This document shows, piece after piece, positions 8,921 to 17,839 of a stretch of 64,000 nt of DNA. Source of the stretch: Oceanispirochaeta crateris (lineage in GTDB: Bacteria > Spirochaetota > Spirochaetia > DSM-2461); the NCBI RefSeq assembly GCF_008329965.1, contig NZ_CP036150.1:3266439-3330438 (forward strand), in the 5' to 3' direction. Position 1 is the stretch's first letter. The number at the start of each line of letters is the position of its first letter. Under the pieces are notes generated by a model. The model made no database searches, was not told the DNA's origin, and saw only the letters and a list, made by a program, of their open reading frames with translations. The position numbers were made by a program, and so were the translations under genes.

Positions 8921-8967
8921 ACCCCCTTTTGCCGATCATTAGACGGCAAAAGGGGGTATTCTTTATT
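8921..8967 (+). terminator. Rho-independent terminator after the HATPase-cNMP gene
   Basis: A perfect 14-bp stem (8921-8934 with 8944-8957) with a 9-nt loop, GC-rich at its base and followed by a T-rich tract. It ends the plus-strand gene upstream and abuts the 3' end of aspS on the other strand. Confidence 0.9.
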
Positions 8968-10744
8968 TTTCTTCCGGGGGCATAACAACCTGCAGATGCA
9001 GGTCCTGAAGCTGGTCGCCTTCCACACGGGCCGGGCTGTCGTCCATGGGAGACATACCTGCGCTGTTTTTAGGAAAAGGGATGACTTCTTTGATGGAGCT
9101 TTTACCGGCCATGATCATCACCAGTCTATCTACTCCGGCAGCAATTCCGCCATGAGGGGGAGCTCCATAGCGGAAAGATTCCAATAAAAATCCAAATCTT
9201 TCTTCTGCTATTTCTCTGGGAAATCCGACAATATTAAAAATCCTCTGCTGAAGTTCGGGGTCATGGACTCTTATGGAACCGCTGGCAAGCTCGTAGCCGT
9301 TGAGGACGAGGTCGTAGAGGTCGCCTTTGACGGCTCCAGGATCGGACTCCATTGTCTCAATAAATCTTTGCTGGGGCATGGAAAACATATGGTGAGCCGG
9401 CTCCCAGGATTTTTCTTCTTCGTTGTATTCAAAGAGTGGGAAATCTATGATCCAGACAAATTTGTACTGGCTCTCATCAATGAGTTTCAGATCTTTTCCT
9501 AACCGGGACCGCACGGCACCCAAAGATGTACAGGCTGTTTTCCAGTCTGCAGCCATAATCAGGATGAGGTCTCCCTCATTTGCATTCAAACCGTCTGTTA
9601 TCGCCTTGGCCTGTTCTGCAAAAAACTTGGAGATTCCTCCATCCAGTCCGTCGGCGGTCACTTTCATCCAGGCCAGACCCTTGGCTCCATAGGTTTTGGC
9701 TGTTTCTTCCAGATCGCTGATTTTCTTTCTGGAGTAGTCTGCAGCTGCTCCGGGTACAACCAGGGCTTTGATGGTTCCTTTTGATTCGAGGACCGATTTA
9801 AACACCGAGAAATCACTGCCGGGAACAAATGAGGCAAAATCCTGGAATGCCAGGCCGAATCTAAGGTCGGGTTTATCTGAACCATACAGGTTCATGGCAT
9901 CATCATAGGCAATGCGTTCAAAGGTCGCAGGAAGGTCGACTCCCAGAGATTCTTTAAACACATGACTCATCATTCCCTCAGTTACGGCAAAGATATCATC
10001 CTTGGATACAAAGCTCATTTCCATGTCGATTTGGGTGAATTCAAGCTGCCGGTCTCCCCGGGCATCTTCGTCTCTGTAGCATCGGGCTACCTGAAAATAC
10101 TTGTCGAATCCAGAGACCATGAGGAGCTGTTTGTAGAGCTGAGGAGATTGGGGAAGAGCAAAAAATTTCCCTGCATGGAGTCTTGAAGGCACAAGAAAGT
10201 CTCTGGCTCCTTCGGGGGTCGATTTGATCAGTGTAGGAGTTTCAATTTCAAGGAAATCATCTTTTTGCAGATAATCCCTGATGGCCCAGGTGACCTTGTT
10301 TCTGAGGATGATCCTGCTCTGCATTCCCCCGGACCTAAGGTCGAGGTAGCGGTATTTCAATCGGGCAGTTTCATTGGAATCAGTCTCATCTTCAATCATG
10401 AAAGGAAGAGTCAGACAGGTATTCAGTATTTCAATCTTTTTGACTGATACTTCTATTTCGCCGGTAGGCATATCAGGGTTGACCATGGTGTCCGGTCTTT
10501 TTCTGACAATCCCTTCAATGGCTATGCAATATTCAAATTTGAGGCTTCCTGCCAGCTCAGATAGTTCTGCGGGAGCATCTTCATCCACGACGATTTGTGT
10601 TTCACCGTAGCGGTCTCTCATATTGATAAAATGAATACCGCCGTGATCGCGGTTTCTGTGGACCCATCCATTGAGGATGATGCTTTTTCCGTCATCAGAA
10701 GCTCTGAGACTGCCGCATGTCGCGGTTCTTTTCATATTTTCCAT
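8963..10744 (-). CDS. aspS: Aspartyl-tRNA synthetase
   Basis: A 593-residue class II synthetase of bacterial AspRS length; it charges tRNA-Asp. It starts with an OB-fold anticodon-binding domain (NGWVHRNRDHGGIHFINMRD). Motif 1 (FLEIETPTLIKSTPEGARDF), motif 2 (FQVARCYRDEDARGDRQLEFTQ, shown as its start and end) and motif 3 (AAGVDRLVMI) follow in order, with the bacterial insertion domain between motifs 2 and 3. Whether it is discriminating or non-discriminating cannot be settled by eye. It lies downstream of the interrupted DUF2156 gene on the same strand. Confidence 0.97.
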   Translation of the reverse strand: MENMKRTATCGSLRASDDGKSIILNGWVHRNRDHGGIHFINMRDRYGETQIVVDEDAPAELSELAGSLKFEYCIAIEGIVRKRPDTMVNPDMPTGEIEVSVKKIEILNTCLTLPFMIEDETDSNETARLKYRYLDLRSGGMQSRIILRNKVTWAIRDYLQKDDFLEIETPTLIKSTPEGARDFLVPSRLHAGKFFALPQSPQLYKQLLMVSGFDKYFQVARCYRDEDARGDRQLEFTQIDMEMSFVSKDDIFAVTEGMMSHVFKESLGVDLPATFERIAYDDAMNLYGSDKPDLRFGLAFQDFASFVPGSDFSVFKSVLESKGTIKALVVPGAAADYSRKKISDLEETAKTYGAKGLAWMKVTADGLDGGISKFFAEQAKAITDGLNANEGDLILIMAADWKTACTSLGAVRSRLGKDLKLIDESQYKFVWIIDFPLFEYNEEEKSWEPAHHMFSMPQQRFIETMESDPGAVKGDLYDLVLNGYELASGSIRVHDPELQQRIFNIVGFPREIAEERFGFLLESFRYGAPPHGGIAAGVDRLVMIMAGKSSIKEVIPFPKNSAGMSPMDDSPARVEGDQLQDLHLQVVMPPEEK

Positions 10745-10832
10745 GGTAATGAATGTACCATTTCAAACCCGTGAAAATCAATGAGTCAATGAGGGAAAAG
10801 CCTTGAAAGGTCTCAAGAAAACTGGTCTTGAA

Positions 10833-11759
10833 TCAGAGGTGAAAATCCCAGGCGGGGAATCGATTCTTATTTTCTGGAATCACCGGAGCTTTTTTCTTGA
10901 AATAGACCCGGTTCTTGAGTCCCATTCTATCAGGCAGATAGGAACGTTTTGTCTTTCTCAGACCCTCTATCCCCATGTCCTGCTCCAGGTTGATCTCTTT
11001 GAATCCCCGGCAAAAATGCTCGGCATATCGATTGAACATAAACTGATAGATTCCCTTGTATTTCACATCACCCTTGGCAAAATGTATGGCAAAGACATCG
11101 GGACTGACCGCTTCTCCAATCATAAATCCGGCGGGTTCACAGTCGGCATAAAATACAGCACCTTTCAGGTTGAACTGGGTCCGTTTCTCCAGGGCTTCCC
11201 TGCACTGAAAGTAGTCCGAGTCGCCCATCTCCTGGGTGGATACTTCCTGCCAGCTTTCCAGCAGGGCTAAAGGACCCTTTGTGTTATCATCGGAGAGCTC
11301 TTCAACATGGGGTTGGTAGAGGTTCTGATACTGCTTGAGGAGATTCCTTTTCTTATGCATTTTTCTTCCGGGATAGTGCTACATCTTGTCAACGGTGTAG
11401 AGGTAGTCAGAATCCTGTTCCATATGGTCATAGTAGAAATCCCATTCTTTTAGGGAGTCCAACCATTCATCGGGAATTGGAAAGATCATATCATAGTCTT
11501 CTTCTTTCCCGATGCGGATCAGTTCCCGGGTATATTCGTCAGACTCAGTAAGATCCTGCAAAGGCATCAAGTAGCGCTGTTTATCATAACTAACACCCGA
11601 AAGAAAACAAAATTTTCCGGATGTAACAATTTCATATTTATGTGTGTTTCTGAAAAAGTAGAGGTTGGCAAAACAGTATTCCGACAGAGGAACTTTGATG
11701 TTCTGCAAAAGAGGGGCCAATAATGTTCTGTGACTGTAATCAAAAAATTCCCTCTGCAT
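10833..11759 (-). pseudogene. DUF2156 / phosphatidylglycerol lysyltransferase C-terminal-like gene, split by an in-frame TAG
   Basis: Two consecutive open frames (11759-11379 and 11360-10833) lie in the same reading frame and together match one DUF2156 protein of about 308 residues. The first ends YLYTVDKM, the second continues GRKMHKKRN, which is the continuous V-(x)9-GRKxHKKRN junction of the family. They are separated only by a TAG at 11381-11379 and five ordinary codons. No insertion or deletion is needed; one base change would restore the gene. Family members are GNAT-fold aminoacyl transferases related to the soluble domain of MprF. ATG 11360 has GGAAG upstream, so the C-terminal part might still be translated. 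TAG is a normal stop elsewhere in the window. Confidence 0.8.
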
Positions 11760-11841
11760 GCTTTCTCCAATATATAGAAATGATTTTCATAAAAACAAAA
11801 TATAATCATCTGGAAGGGATCAGACAAGAAAAAATCTTAAT

Positions 11842-11857
11842 TACTAGTAAATTAGTA
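11842..11857. promoter_or_regulatory. Possible operator dyad upstream of nifS
   Basis: A short dyad, TACTA-N6-TAGTA, in an AT-rich 150-bp stretch ahead of nifS. It loosely resembles Rrf2/IscR-type sites. Arms of five bases in AT-rich DNA are weak evidence. Confidence 0.25.
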
Positions 11858-11927
11858 GACTATATGAGGGTGAATTCTATTTTCAATTTATTAAAAATTA
11901 ATTATATTTATGAGACAGGAGTATGCA

Positions 11928-13094
11928 ATGGAAAGAATTTATCTCGACAGCAATGCGACAACCGTCGTGGATCCCCTGGTCAAGCAGGCCATGGATCCCT
12001 TCTACTGTCAGATGTATGGAAATCCCAACTCTCTTCATCGTTTCGGAACAGAAACCCATCCCGCCATGAGTATCGCCCTTGACCGGATGTATAAGGCCAT
12101 AGATGCCGATGATGAAGACGATATTATTATTAATGGCTGTGCTACAGAAGGGAACAACACGGTTCTTAAAAGTGTTTTTATGGATACTCTTGCAAAAGGG
12201 GAACCCTGCCATATTATTACAAGTCAAATAGAACACCCCAGTGTCCTGAAAACCTGTCAATATCTGGAAAAAGAACATGGTATTGAGGTGACCTACCTCC
12301 CTGTCAATAAAGATGGACTGGTAACGCTAGACAGCTTGAAAGCACATCTGGTTCCCGGAAAAACGTCATTGGTTTCTATCATGTGGGCCAACAATGAGAC
12401 CGGTTTGATAAATCCTATAAAAGAATTGGCCGAGTACACCAAACAGAATGGAGTTCTCTTTCATACAGATGCTGTTCAGGCTGTCGGGAAAATACCGGTT
12501 AGTCTCAAAGAGGTGCCGGCAGACTACCTCACATTCAGCGCCCATAAATTCCATGGCCCCATCGGTGTCGGCGGAATGTATATCAGGCACGGTAATACCA
12601 TAACTCCTCTTTTACATGGGGGCGAGCAGATGGGTCATAAACGGGCCGGAACAGTCAATGTTCCTTTTGTGGTTGGTATGGGTCTGGCTATTGAGCTGGC
12701 ATCACAGCATCTGGACTACATCGATTCTGATGTCCGGAGGCTTCGGAATAAACTGGAAGATGCCATACTGGCATTGCCTGATACAATAGTCATTGGAGAT
12801 CGTAAATACAGGACCCCCAATACCATCCTTGCAAGCTTCAAGGGGATTGAGGGAGAAGCCTTTCTCTGGGATTTAAACCAAAATGGTATTGCCGCCTCTA
12901 CGGGTAGTGCCTGTTCATCCGAGGAACTTGAAGCAGATGCTACTTTCCAGGCTATGGATATGGACAATAATCTTTCCCACACAGGAGTCCGTTTCAGTCT
13001 TTCCCGTTTTACAACAGAAGAAGAAATAGACGTGAGTATTGAAGTAATAAATAAAACGGTACAGAGGCTCAGAGCCATTTCTAGTACATATTAG
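11928..13094 (+). CDS. nifS: Cysteine desulfurase, NifS/IscS family
   Basis: A PLP enzyme that takes sulfur from cysteine and passes it as a persulfide to the scaffold NifU. The start at 11928 is chosen because AGGAG lies 6 nt upstream and the protein then opens MERIYLDSNATT, typical of the family. The PLP lysine is in FSAHKFHGP (about residue 205). The catalytic cysteine is in STGSACSSEE (about residue 325), the long mobile loop of group I desulfurases. NifU follows after 13 bp, so the two form a NIF-type Fe-S assembly operon. No adjacent iscA, hscBA or fdx is seen. Confidence 0.93.
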   Translation: MERIYLDSNATTVVDPLVKQAMDPFYCQMYGNPNSLHRFGTETHPAMSIALDRMYKAIDADDEDDIIINGCATEGNNTVLKSVFMDTLAKGEPCHIITSQIEHPSVLKTCQYLEKEHGIEVTYLPVNKDGLVTLDSLKAHLVPGKTSLVSIMWANNETGLINPIKELAEYTKQNGVLFHTDAVQAVGKIPVSLKEVPADYLTFSAHKFHGPIGVGGMYIRHGNTITPLLHGGEQMGHKRAGTVNVPFVVGMGLAIELASQHLDYIDSDVRRLRNKLEDAILALPDTIVIGDRKYRTPNTILASFKGIEGEAFLWDLNQNGIAASTGSACSSEELEADATFQAMDMDNNLSHTGVRFSLSRFTTEEEIDVSIEVINKTVQRLRAISSTY

Positions 13095-13107
13095 GGAGAA
13101 AATAATT

Positions 13108-14067
13108 ATGGCAAAGAATGATCTACTGGGAGGTTCGCTCTGGGACAACTATTCAAACAAAGTTGCGGATAGAATGGACCATCCCAAGTATTTAGGTGAG
13201 ATAAGCGAGAAAGAAGCCGAATCGATGAATGCCAGGCTTGTTATAGCCGACTGGGGGGCCGAATCCTGCGGTGATGCCGTTAGAATGTATTGGGCTGTAG
13301 ATAAGGACAGTGAAATTATTGTCAAGGCAACATTTAAAAGTTTCGGCTGTGGAACTGCCATCGCATCCAGTGACATGATGGTCGAGCTCTGTCTTGGGAA
13401 AACTGTGGATGAAGCCCTTCAGATCACCAACATAGATGTAGAAGCCTCTCTCCGGGATGAACCGGGTATTCCTGCTGTTCCTCCTCAGAAGATGCACTGC
13501 TCTGTCATGGCATACGATGTGATCAAGCAGGCTGCTGCTATCTATAAAGGTGTTGAAAAAGGAATCCTCGATGACGATGAAATGGTCTGTGAATGCGCCC
13601 GAGTAACACTCAAAACCATTCAGGAAGTGATTCGGATCAACGATCTGACAACAGTAGAAGAAATTACCGATTACACCAAAGCCGGTGCTTTCTGCAAATC
13701 CTGTATAAAACCCGGCGGGCATGAACAAAAGAAATATTACCTGGTAGATATCCTCAAAGAGACAAGAGCTCAGATGGATATGGAGAAGGAACAGAAGAAA
13801 GAAATCCCCTTTACCACCAGAACTCCTTTTCAGAAAATGCGTCTCATCGAAAACCATTTTGACGGAGAAATCCGGCCTCTTCTGCATAAAGATGGAGGAG
13901 ATGTGGAGATCCTTGATATTGCAGAGCGTGATGATCTGACATACGTCTCCATAAGCTATAAGGGAGCCTGTATGGGCTGCGGTAGTGCTTTGACAGGAAC
14001 TCTCAGCTTCATCGAGCAGGGGCTTAGAGAAAATGTTGACGAGTCTATTCGAGTCTCAGTTTCATAA
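13108..14067 (+). CDS. nifU: NifU Fe-S cluster assembly scaffold, three-domain form
   Basis: A 319-residue modular scaffold. The N-terminal IscU-like domain has its three cluster cysteines in SCGD (as GAESCGDAV), FGCGTA and HCSVMA. The central BFD-like [2Fe-2S] domain has CECARVT and CKSCIKPGG. The C-terminal NifU domain has the CMGCGSA pair of cysteines for a transient [4Fe-4S] cluster. A GGGAG site precedes the ATG. Full three-domain NifU occurs in diazotrophs but also as the housekeeping scaffold in several anaerobes. The nearby nifS makes a functional pair; whether it serves nitrogenase is not shown here. Confidence 0.95.
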   Translation: MAKNDLLGGSLWDNYSNKVADRMDHPKYLGEISEKEAESMNARLVIADWGAESCGDAVRMYWAVDKDSEIIVKATFKSFGCGTAIASSDMMVELCLGKTVDEALQITNIDVEASLRDEPGIPAVPPQKMHCSVMAYDVIKQAAAIYKGVEKGILDDDEMVCECARVTLKTIQEVIRINDLTTVEEITDYTKAGAFCKSCIKPGGHEQKKYYLVDILKETRAQMDMEKEQKKEIPFTTRTPFQKMRLIENHFDGEIRPLLHKDGGDVEILDIAERDDLTYVSISYKGACMGCGSALTGTLSFIEQGLRENVDESIRVSVS

Positions 14068-14078
14068 ATAGAAGAGCA

Positions 14079-15317
14079 TTATTCTTTTCTTTTAAATATG
14101 ATTTCTTCAATTTTATTATGATTGACCCGGGTCACCTTCAGTTCTCCTTCTGGAAGATTGACGGTGGCTCCAAGTCTGGGGATAATCCCTAGTTTTTCGG
14201 TCATATACCCGCTGATTGTCAGGGTTTTTATGTCGTGTTCAAGATCCAATCCAAGATGATCGTGAAGGTCGTAGAACGATGTGTCTCCCTGGATGATCCA
14301 TTCATTGTGTTGTCCATTGAGGATTTTGTCGTTTTCAGTCTCTTCATTTTCGTCGTACATTTCTCCGAAGATCTCTTCAATAACATCTTCTCTTGTCACG
14401 ATTCCCGTCAAGCCACCATATTCGTCAAGAACGATAGCCATATTGAGGTTTTCAATTTTAAATTGGTGAAAAAGGTCGTGGACCATGCGGGTTTCTGGGA
14501 CATAAAATGGTTCATTCATTATCTCTTTCAGCTTTACCCTGGTCTCTCCAGCACTCAGTGCCTTCATGATGTCTTTCGCCAGGATCACTCCGACTATATG
14601 CTCCGAATTATCCTGATAGACAGGAATCCTTGAAAAATCTTTTTGGAGGATCTGAGGGAGAACTTCATCTAGAAATGCTTCTTTATCCAGACAGAATACG
14701 TCAGTTCTGTAGGTCGTAATTCCCTTGACCGGGGTATCATTGATGCGGAAAACATTCTTAACCATCTGTTTTTCATAGCTCTCTACGATACCCATATTTT
14801 CGCCCAAAGAGACCATCTGCAATAGATTGTCCAGGGTAAATGCCTTCATAACCTGACCGGAAAACAATCCAGTAATGAAGGAACTGATCCCGGAAATAAC
14901 CCAGATGACAGGACGGAACAGATAACTCATGACTTGAATAGGATAGGCCATGAGTTTGCTGATAGCCTCATTTTTGGCGAGGGCGATCTGTTTGGGCGTC
15001 ACTTCTCCAAAAATCAAAATAAAGAGAGTGAGTATTCCTGTCATGTATCCCACAAACTGGTTTCCCAGAATTTGTATTGTTAGAGACGTTGAAAGAGCTG
15101 TGGCACCGATGTTTGCCAGGTTGTTGCCAATGAGCAGAGTCGTGAGCAGAACTTCCGGTTTTTTTGTCAGCCTAGCCGCGCAGCGGCTCCTTCGGTTTCG
15201 GCTCTTTTTCATGCTTTGTATTTGAAACATAGACAGGGAGGTATAGGCTGTTTCTGTAGATGAGAAAAGCCCTGACATCAAGAGGAGAAAAGATAGTAGT
15301 ATAATTTCGGAAATCAT
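14079..15317 (-). CDS. CNNM/CorC-family membrane protein (DUF21, CBS pair, CorC_HlyC domain)
   Basis: A 412-residue protein with the standard layout of the family once called hemolysin C. An N-terminal DUF21 domain has about four membrane segments, with IGNNLANIGATALST and FGEVTPKQIA as landmarks. A pair of CBS domains follows (SRIPVYQDNSEHIVGVILAKDI is the first, cut here to its core, and LDEYGGLTGIVTREDVIEEI the second, likewise). It ends with a CorC_HlyC domain. Such proteins are linked to Mg2+ efflux or homeostasis; haemolysis is not implied. It is convergent with nifU, 11 bp apart. Confidence 0.9.
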   Translation of the reverse strand: MISEIILLSFLLLMSGLFSSTETAYTSLSMFQIQSMKKSRNRRSRCAARLTKKPEVLLTTLLIGNNLANIGATALSTSLTIQILGNQFVGYMTGILTLFILIFGEVTPKQIALAKNEAISKLMAYPIQVMSYLFRPVIWVISGISSFITGLFSGQVMKAFTLDNLLQMVSLGENMGIVESYEKQMVKNVFRINDTPVKGITTYRTDVFCLDKEAFLDEVLPQILQKDFSRIPVYQDNSEHIVGVILAKDIMKALSAGETRVKLKEIMNEPFYVPETRMVHDLFHQFKIENLNMAIVLDEYGGLTGIVTREDVIEEIFGEMYDENEETENDKILNGQHNEWIIQGDTSFYDLHDHLGLDLEHDIKTLTISGYMTEKLGIIPRLGATVNLPEGELKVTRVNHNKIEEIIFKRKE

Positions 15318-15451
15318 AAGGATACAGATCCATGATCAGATAGGTCTTGTCTGATTTTAAGAGTTAAGGTACATAAAAACGGGTCGGGGTCATCCATGGG
15401 AAAATTATTCACAAATCGGCCAGGTTATGCAATAACTGAATAAGAAGTAAT

Positions 15452-15479
15452 TTGGGTATAAACATTTCATGCATATAAT
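15452..15479 (+). promoter_or_regulatory. Candidate sigma-70-type promoter for htpG
   Basis: TTGGGT, a 16-nt spacer and a perfect TATAAT. It would give a leader of roughly 310 nt before htpG, so a nearer heat-shock promoter may also exist. Confidence 0.4.
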
Positions 15480-15737
15480 AATATCAGTAAAAAGGGGAAG
15501 AATTTCCACCAGAAGATTTTTTATGTTGATAAATAGAAAACAATTGCCCCTAACCGTTTTCCAGCATTGAAGGCAGATTCTCTTCCCCGCAGAAATGAAA
15601 GTAATTCAATACTAATAATACTCCATTAATGAGGGACTTTCCTGATTTTTGTGTGAATTTAATCTAAAGGGTGCAAAAAAACATAAAGAGATTCATCTGT
15701 TTCTTGCCGTCTGAAATTAAAATTATTACCTTAGAGA

Positions 15738-15773
15738 AGGAGAATCCAATTCAATCCTCAACCGGATTCTTTT
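15738..15773 (+). promoter_or_regulatory. Candidate hairpin in the htpG leader
   Basis: AGAATCC and GGATTCT form a 7-bp stem, extended by G-U pairs to about 10 bp, with a 16-nt loop. It ends about 14 nt before the AAGGAG ribosome-binding site of htpG. Confidence 0.3.
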
Positions 15774-15800
15774 GATTATCTGCGCCAAGGAGACATAGAC

Positions 15801-17675
15801 GTGTCAAAAAGAAAATTTAAAACAGAAGTGAATCAATTACTAGAACTACTGATTCACTCCCTTTATTCTCACAGTGAAATCTTCCTCAGGGAGTTGATTT
15901 CAAACTCTTCCGATGCCCTGGACAAGCTTAAATACCTGACTCTTACTGATGAGTCGTTGAAAAATTTGGAATGGGATCCCCGGATTGACATTGTCATAGA
16001 TAAAAATGACAAGAAGACTTTGACTATCAAAGACAATGGAATTGGTATGAGCGATGAGGATCTGGTGGATTCTCTGGGAACAATTGCCCGGTCAGGAACT
16101 AAAAATTTCCTTAGTAAATTATCCGGTGATGCCCGAAAAGATTCAAACCTTATCGGTCAGTTTGGAGTTGGATTTTATTCCATTTTCATGGTGGCAGACA
16201 AAGTGGATGTCATTACGAGAAAAGCAGGAGAAGAAAATGCTTGGAAGTGGAGTAGTGATGGACGGGAAGGATACTCTCTGGATCCGGTGGAACGAAAGGA
16301 AGGACAGGGAACCTCTGTTGTCCTTCATCTGAATGATACAGGAAAAGAGTACGCTAACCGCTATGATCTGGAACAGATTATAAAAAAATATTCCAACCAT
16401 ATTGCCTTTCCTATTTACCTTCATTATGAATCAAGCAGGTATGAGGGCGAAGGTGATGACAAGAAGGAGATCAAAGAGGATAAAGTTGAGCAGATCAATA
16501 CAGCTTCGGCTCTCTGGAAAAGATCTGCCAAAGAAATCAAAGACGAAGAATACAATGAGTTTTATAAGTCCATTTCAAACGATATGGATGATCCTCTTCA
16601 TAAAATCCATACCAGAGCAGAAGGTACATTGGAGTATAACACCCTCTTTTTTATTCCTAAAAAGGCACCTTTCGACATGTATCAGGCCGATTACAAGCCT
16701 GGAGTAAAACTCTATGTCCGACGTGTATTTATCACCGACGATGACAAGGAACTCCTGCCTACCTACTTGCGATTTGTCAGAGGAGTTATCGATTCAGAAG
16801 ACCTTCCTCTGAATGTCAGCCGTGAAATCCTGCAAAAGAATAAGGTCCTTTCAAGCATCAAGAATGCGTCTGTCAAGAAGATTCTGGGTGAGTTGAAGAA
16901 GCTATCAGAAAAAGAAGATGTATATAACGAGTTTATTGAACAGTACAATCGCCCTCTGAAAGAAGGGGTTTATTCAGATTACGCGAATAAAGAGGATCTC
17001 ATGGAGCTCATCCGCTTCAAGTCTACCTCCGTTGAGAGCTGGACCAGTCTTGCCTCCTATCTGGATCGCATGACAGATGATCAGAAATCCATCTACTACA
17101 TTACGGGTGACAATGAAACGACTCTCAGAACGTCTCCCCTTCTGGAAGCCTATAGAAAGAAAGGTATTGAAGTCCTGATTATGGACGATGATATCGATGA
17201 GATTGTGGCTCCAATGATGGGAACCTACAAAGAAAAAGAAATGAAAGCTGTCAACAAAAGTGGCAGTGCAGATGATTTGAAAACTGAAGAAGATAAGGAA
17301 AAAGAAAAATCAATCAAACCTCTTCTGAAAAAGATCAAAGACATTTTGGGTGAAGACGTTAAAGATGTTGTTTCTTCCAGCAGACTTCACGAGTCTCCCA
17401 GCTGTATTGTTGCTGATGAGAATGATCCTACGGCTCAGATGCAGCAAATGCTCAAGGCCATGGGACAGACTGAGATGCCCGAGATTAAGCCTATTTTGGA
17501 AGTGAATCCCGATCATGCTATTGTGAAGCAGCTTCTGGATTCATCAGACAAGGCTCTATTGGAAGATATAAGTTTTCTTCTTCTGGGGCAGGCCATTCTC
17601 GCGGAGGGAGCTCCTTTAAAAGATCCTCATACTTTTGCACAGAGGTTGAATAGAGTTATGGAGAAGGCTCTTTAG
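15801..17675 (+). CDS. htpG: Molecular chaperone HtpG (Hsp90)
   Basis: A 624-residue bacterial Hsp90, the usual length. The ATP-binding GHKL domain shows ELISNSSDALDKL, DNGIGMS and GQFGVGFYS in order. The middle domain follows (VRGVIDSEDLPLNVSRE) with the catalytic-loop arginine region near NVSRE, then the C-terminal dimerisation domain. The start is GTG, with AAGGAG 8 nt upstream. A low-complexity charged stretch (DDLKTEEDKEKEKS, about residues 492-505) joins the middle and C-terminal parts. It acts as a cytosolic stress chaperone. A clear terminator follows, so it is probably monocistronic. Confidence 0.98.
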   Translation: MSKRKFKTEVNQLLELLIHSLYSHSEIFLRELISNSSDALDKLKYLTLTDESLKNLEWDPRIDIVIDKNDKKTLTIKDNGIGMSDEDLVDSLGTIARSGTKNFLSKLSGDARKDSNLIGQFGVGFYSIFMVADKVDVITRKAGEENAWKWSSDGREGYSLDPVERKEGQGTSVVLHLNDTGKEYANRYDLEQIIKKYSNHIAFPIYLHYESSRYEGEGDDKKEIKEDKVEQINTASALWKRSAKEIKDEEYNEFYKSISNDMDDPLHKIHTRAEGTLEYNTLFFIPKKAPFDMYQADYKPGVKLYVRRVFITDDDKELLPTYLRFVRGVIDSEDLPLNVSREILQKNKVLSSIKNASVKKILGELKKLSEKEDVYNEFIEQYNRPLKEGVYSDYANKEDLMELIRFKSTSVESWTSLASYLDRMTDDQKSIYYITGDNETTLRTSPLLEAYRKKGIEVLIMDDDIDEIVAPMMGTYKEKEMKAVNKSGSADDLKTEEDKEKEKSIKPLLKKIKDILGEDVKDVVSSSRLHESPSCIVADENDPTAQMQQMLKAMGQTEMPEIKPILEVNPDHAIVKQLLDSSDKALLEDISFLLLGQAILAEGAPLKDPHTFAQRLNRVMEKAL

Positions 17676-17701
17676 GCAATTTATTTCCGATTTTTAAAAA
17701 G

Positions 17702-17729
17702 GCTGTTCCATTTTGGAGCAGCTTTTTTT
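17702..17729 (+). terminator. Rho-independent terminator after htpG
   Basis: GCTGTTCC pairs with GGAGCAGC (one G-U pair) around a short loop and is followed directly by seven T. Confidence 0.88.
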
Positions 17730-17839
17730 GATTAATTTTGATTCATGAGAAATACTTGTAATATAATAATTTTCCGGGAGACAATATTGAGCATCATTCC
17801 AGGGCTTCAAATACTTATCAGTCAAAGTTTCGGGAAAAT

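Larger units (their letters stand above)
15318..15800. other. Intergenic region upstream of htpG (483 bp)
   Basis: AT-rich non-coding DNA between the divergent CorC-family gene and htpG. It holds one candidate promoter and one candidate leader hairpin, listed separately. I saw no CIRCE element (TTAGCACTC-N9-GAGTGCTAA) and no tRNA or convincing small ORF. Confidence 0.7.

Noticed and set aside
11379-11381. Pyrrolysine or programmed stop-codon decoding at TAG
   Set aside because: TAG ends several intact genes in the window (EAL, moxR and others) and no readthrough signal was seen; a nonsense change is simpler.
15318-15800. CIRCE or HrcA operator for htpG
   Set aside because: No TTAGCACTC/GAGTGCTAA pair is present.
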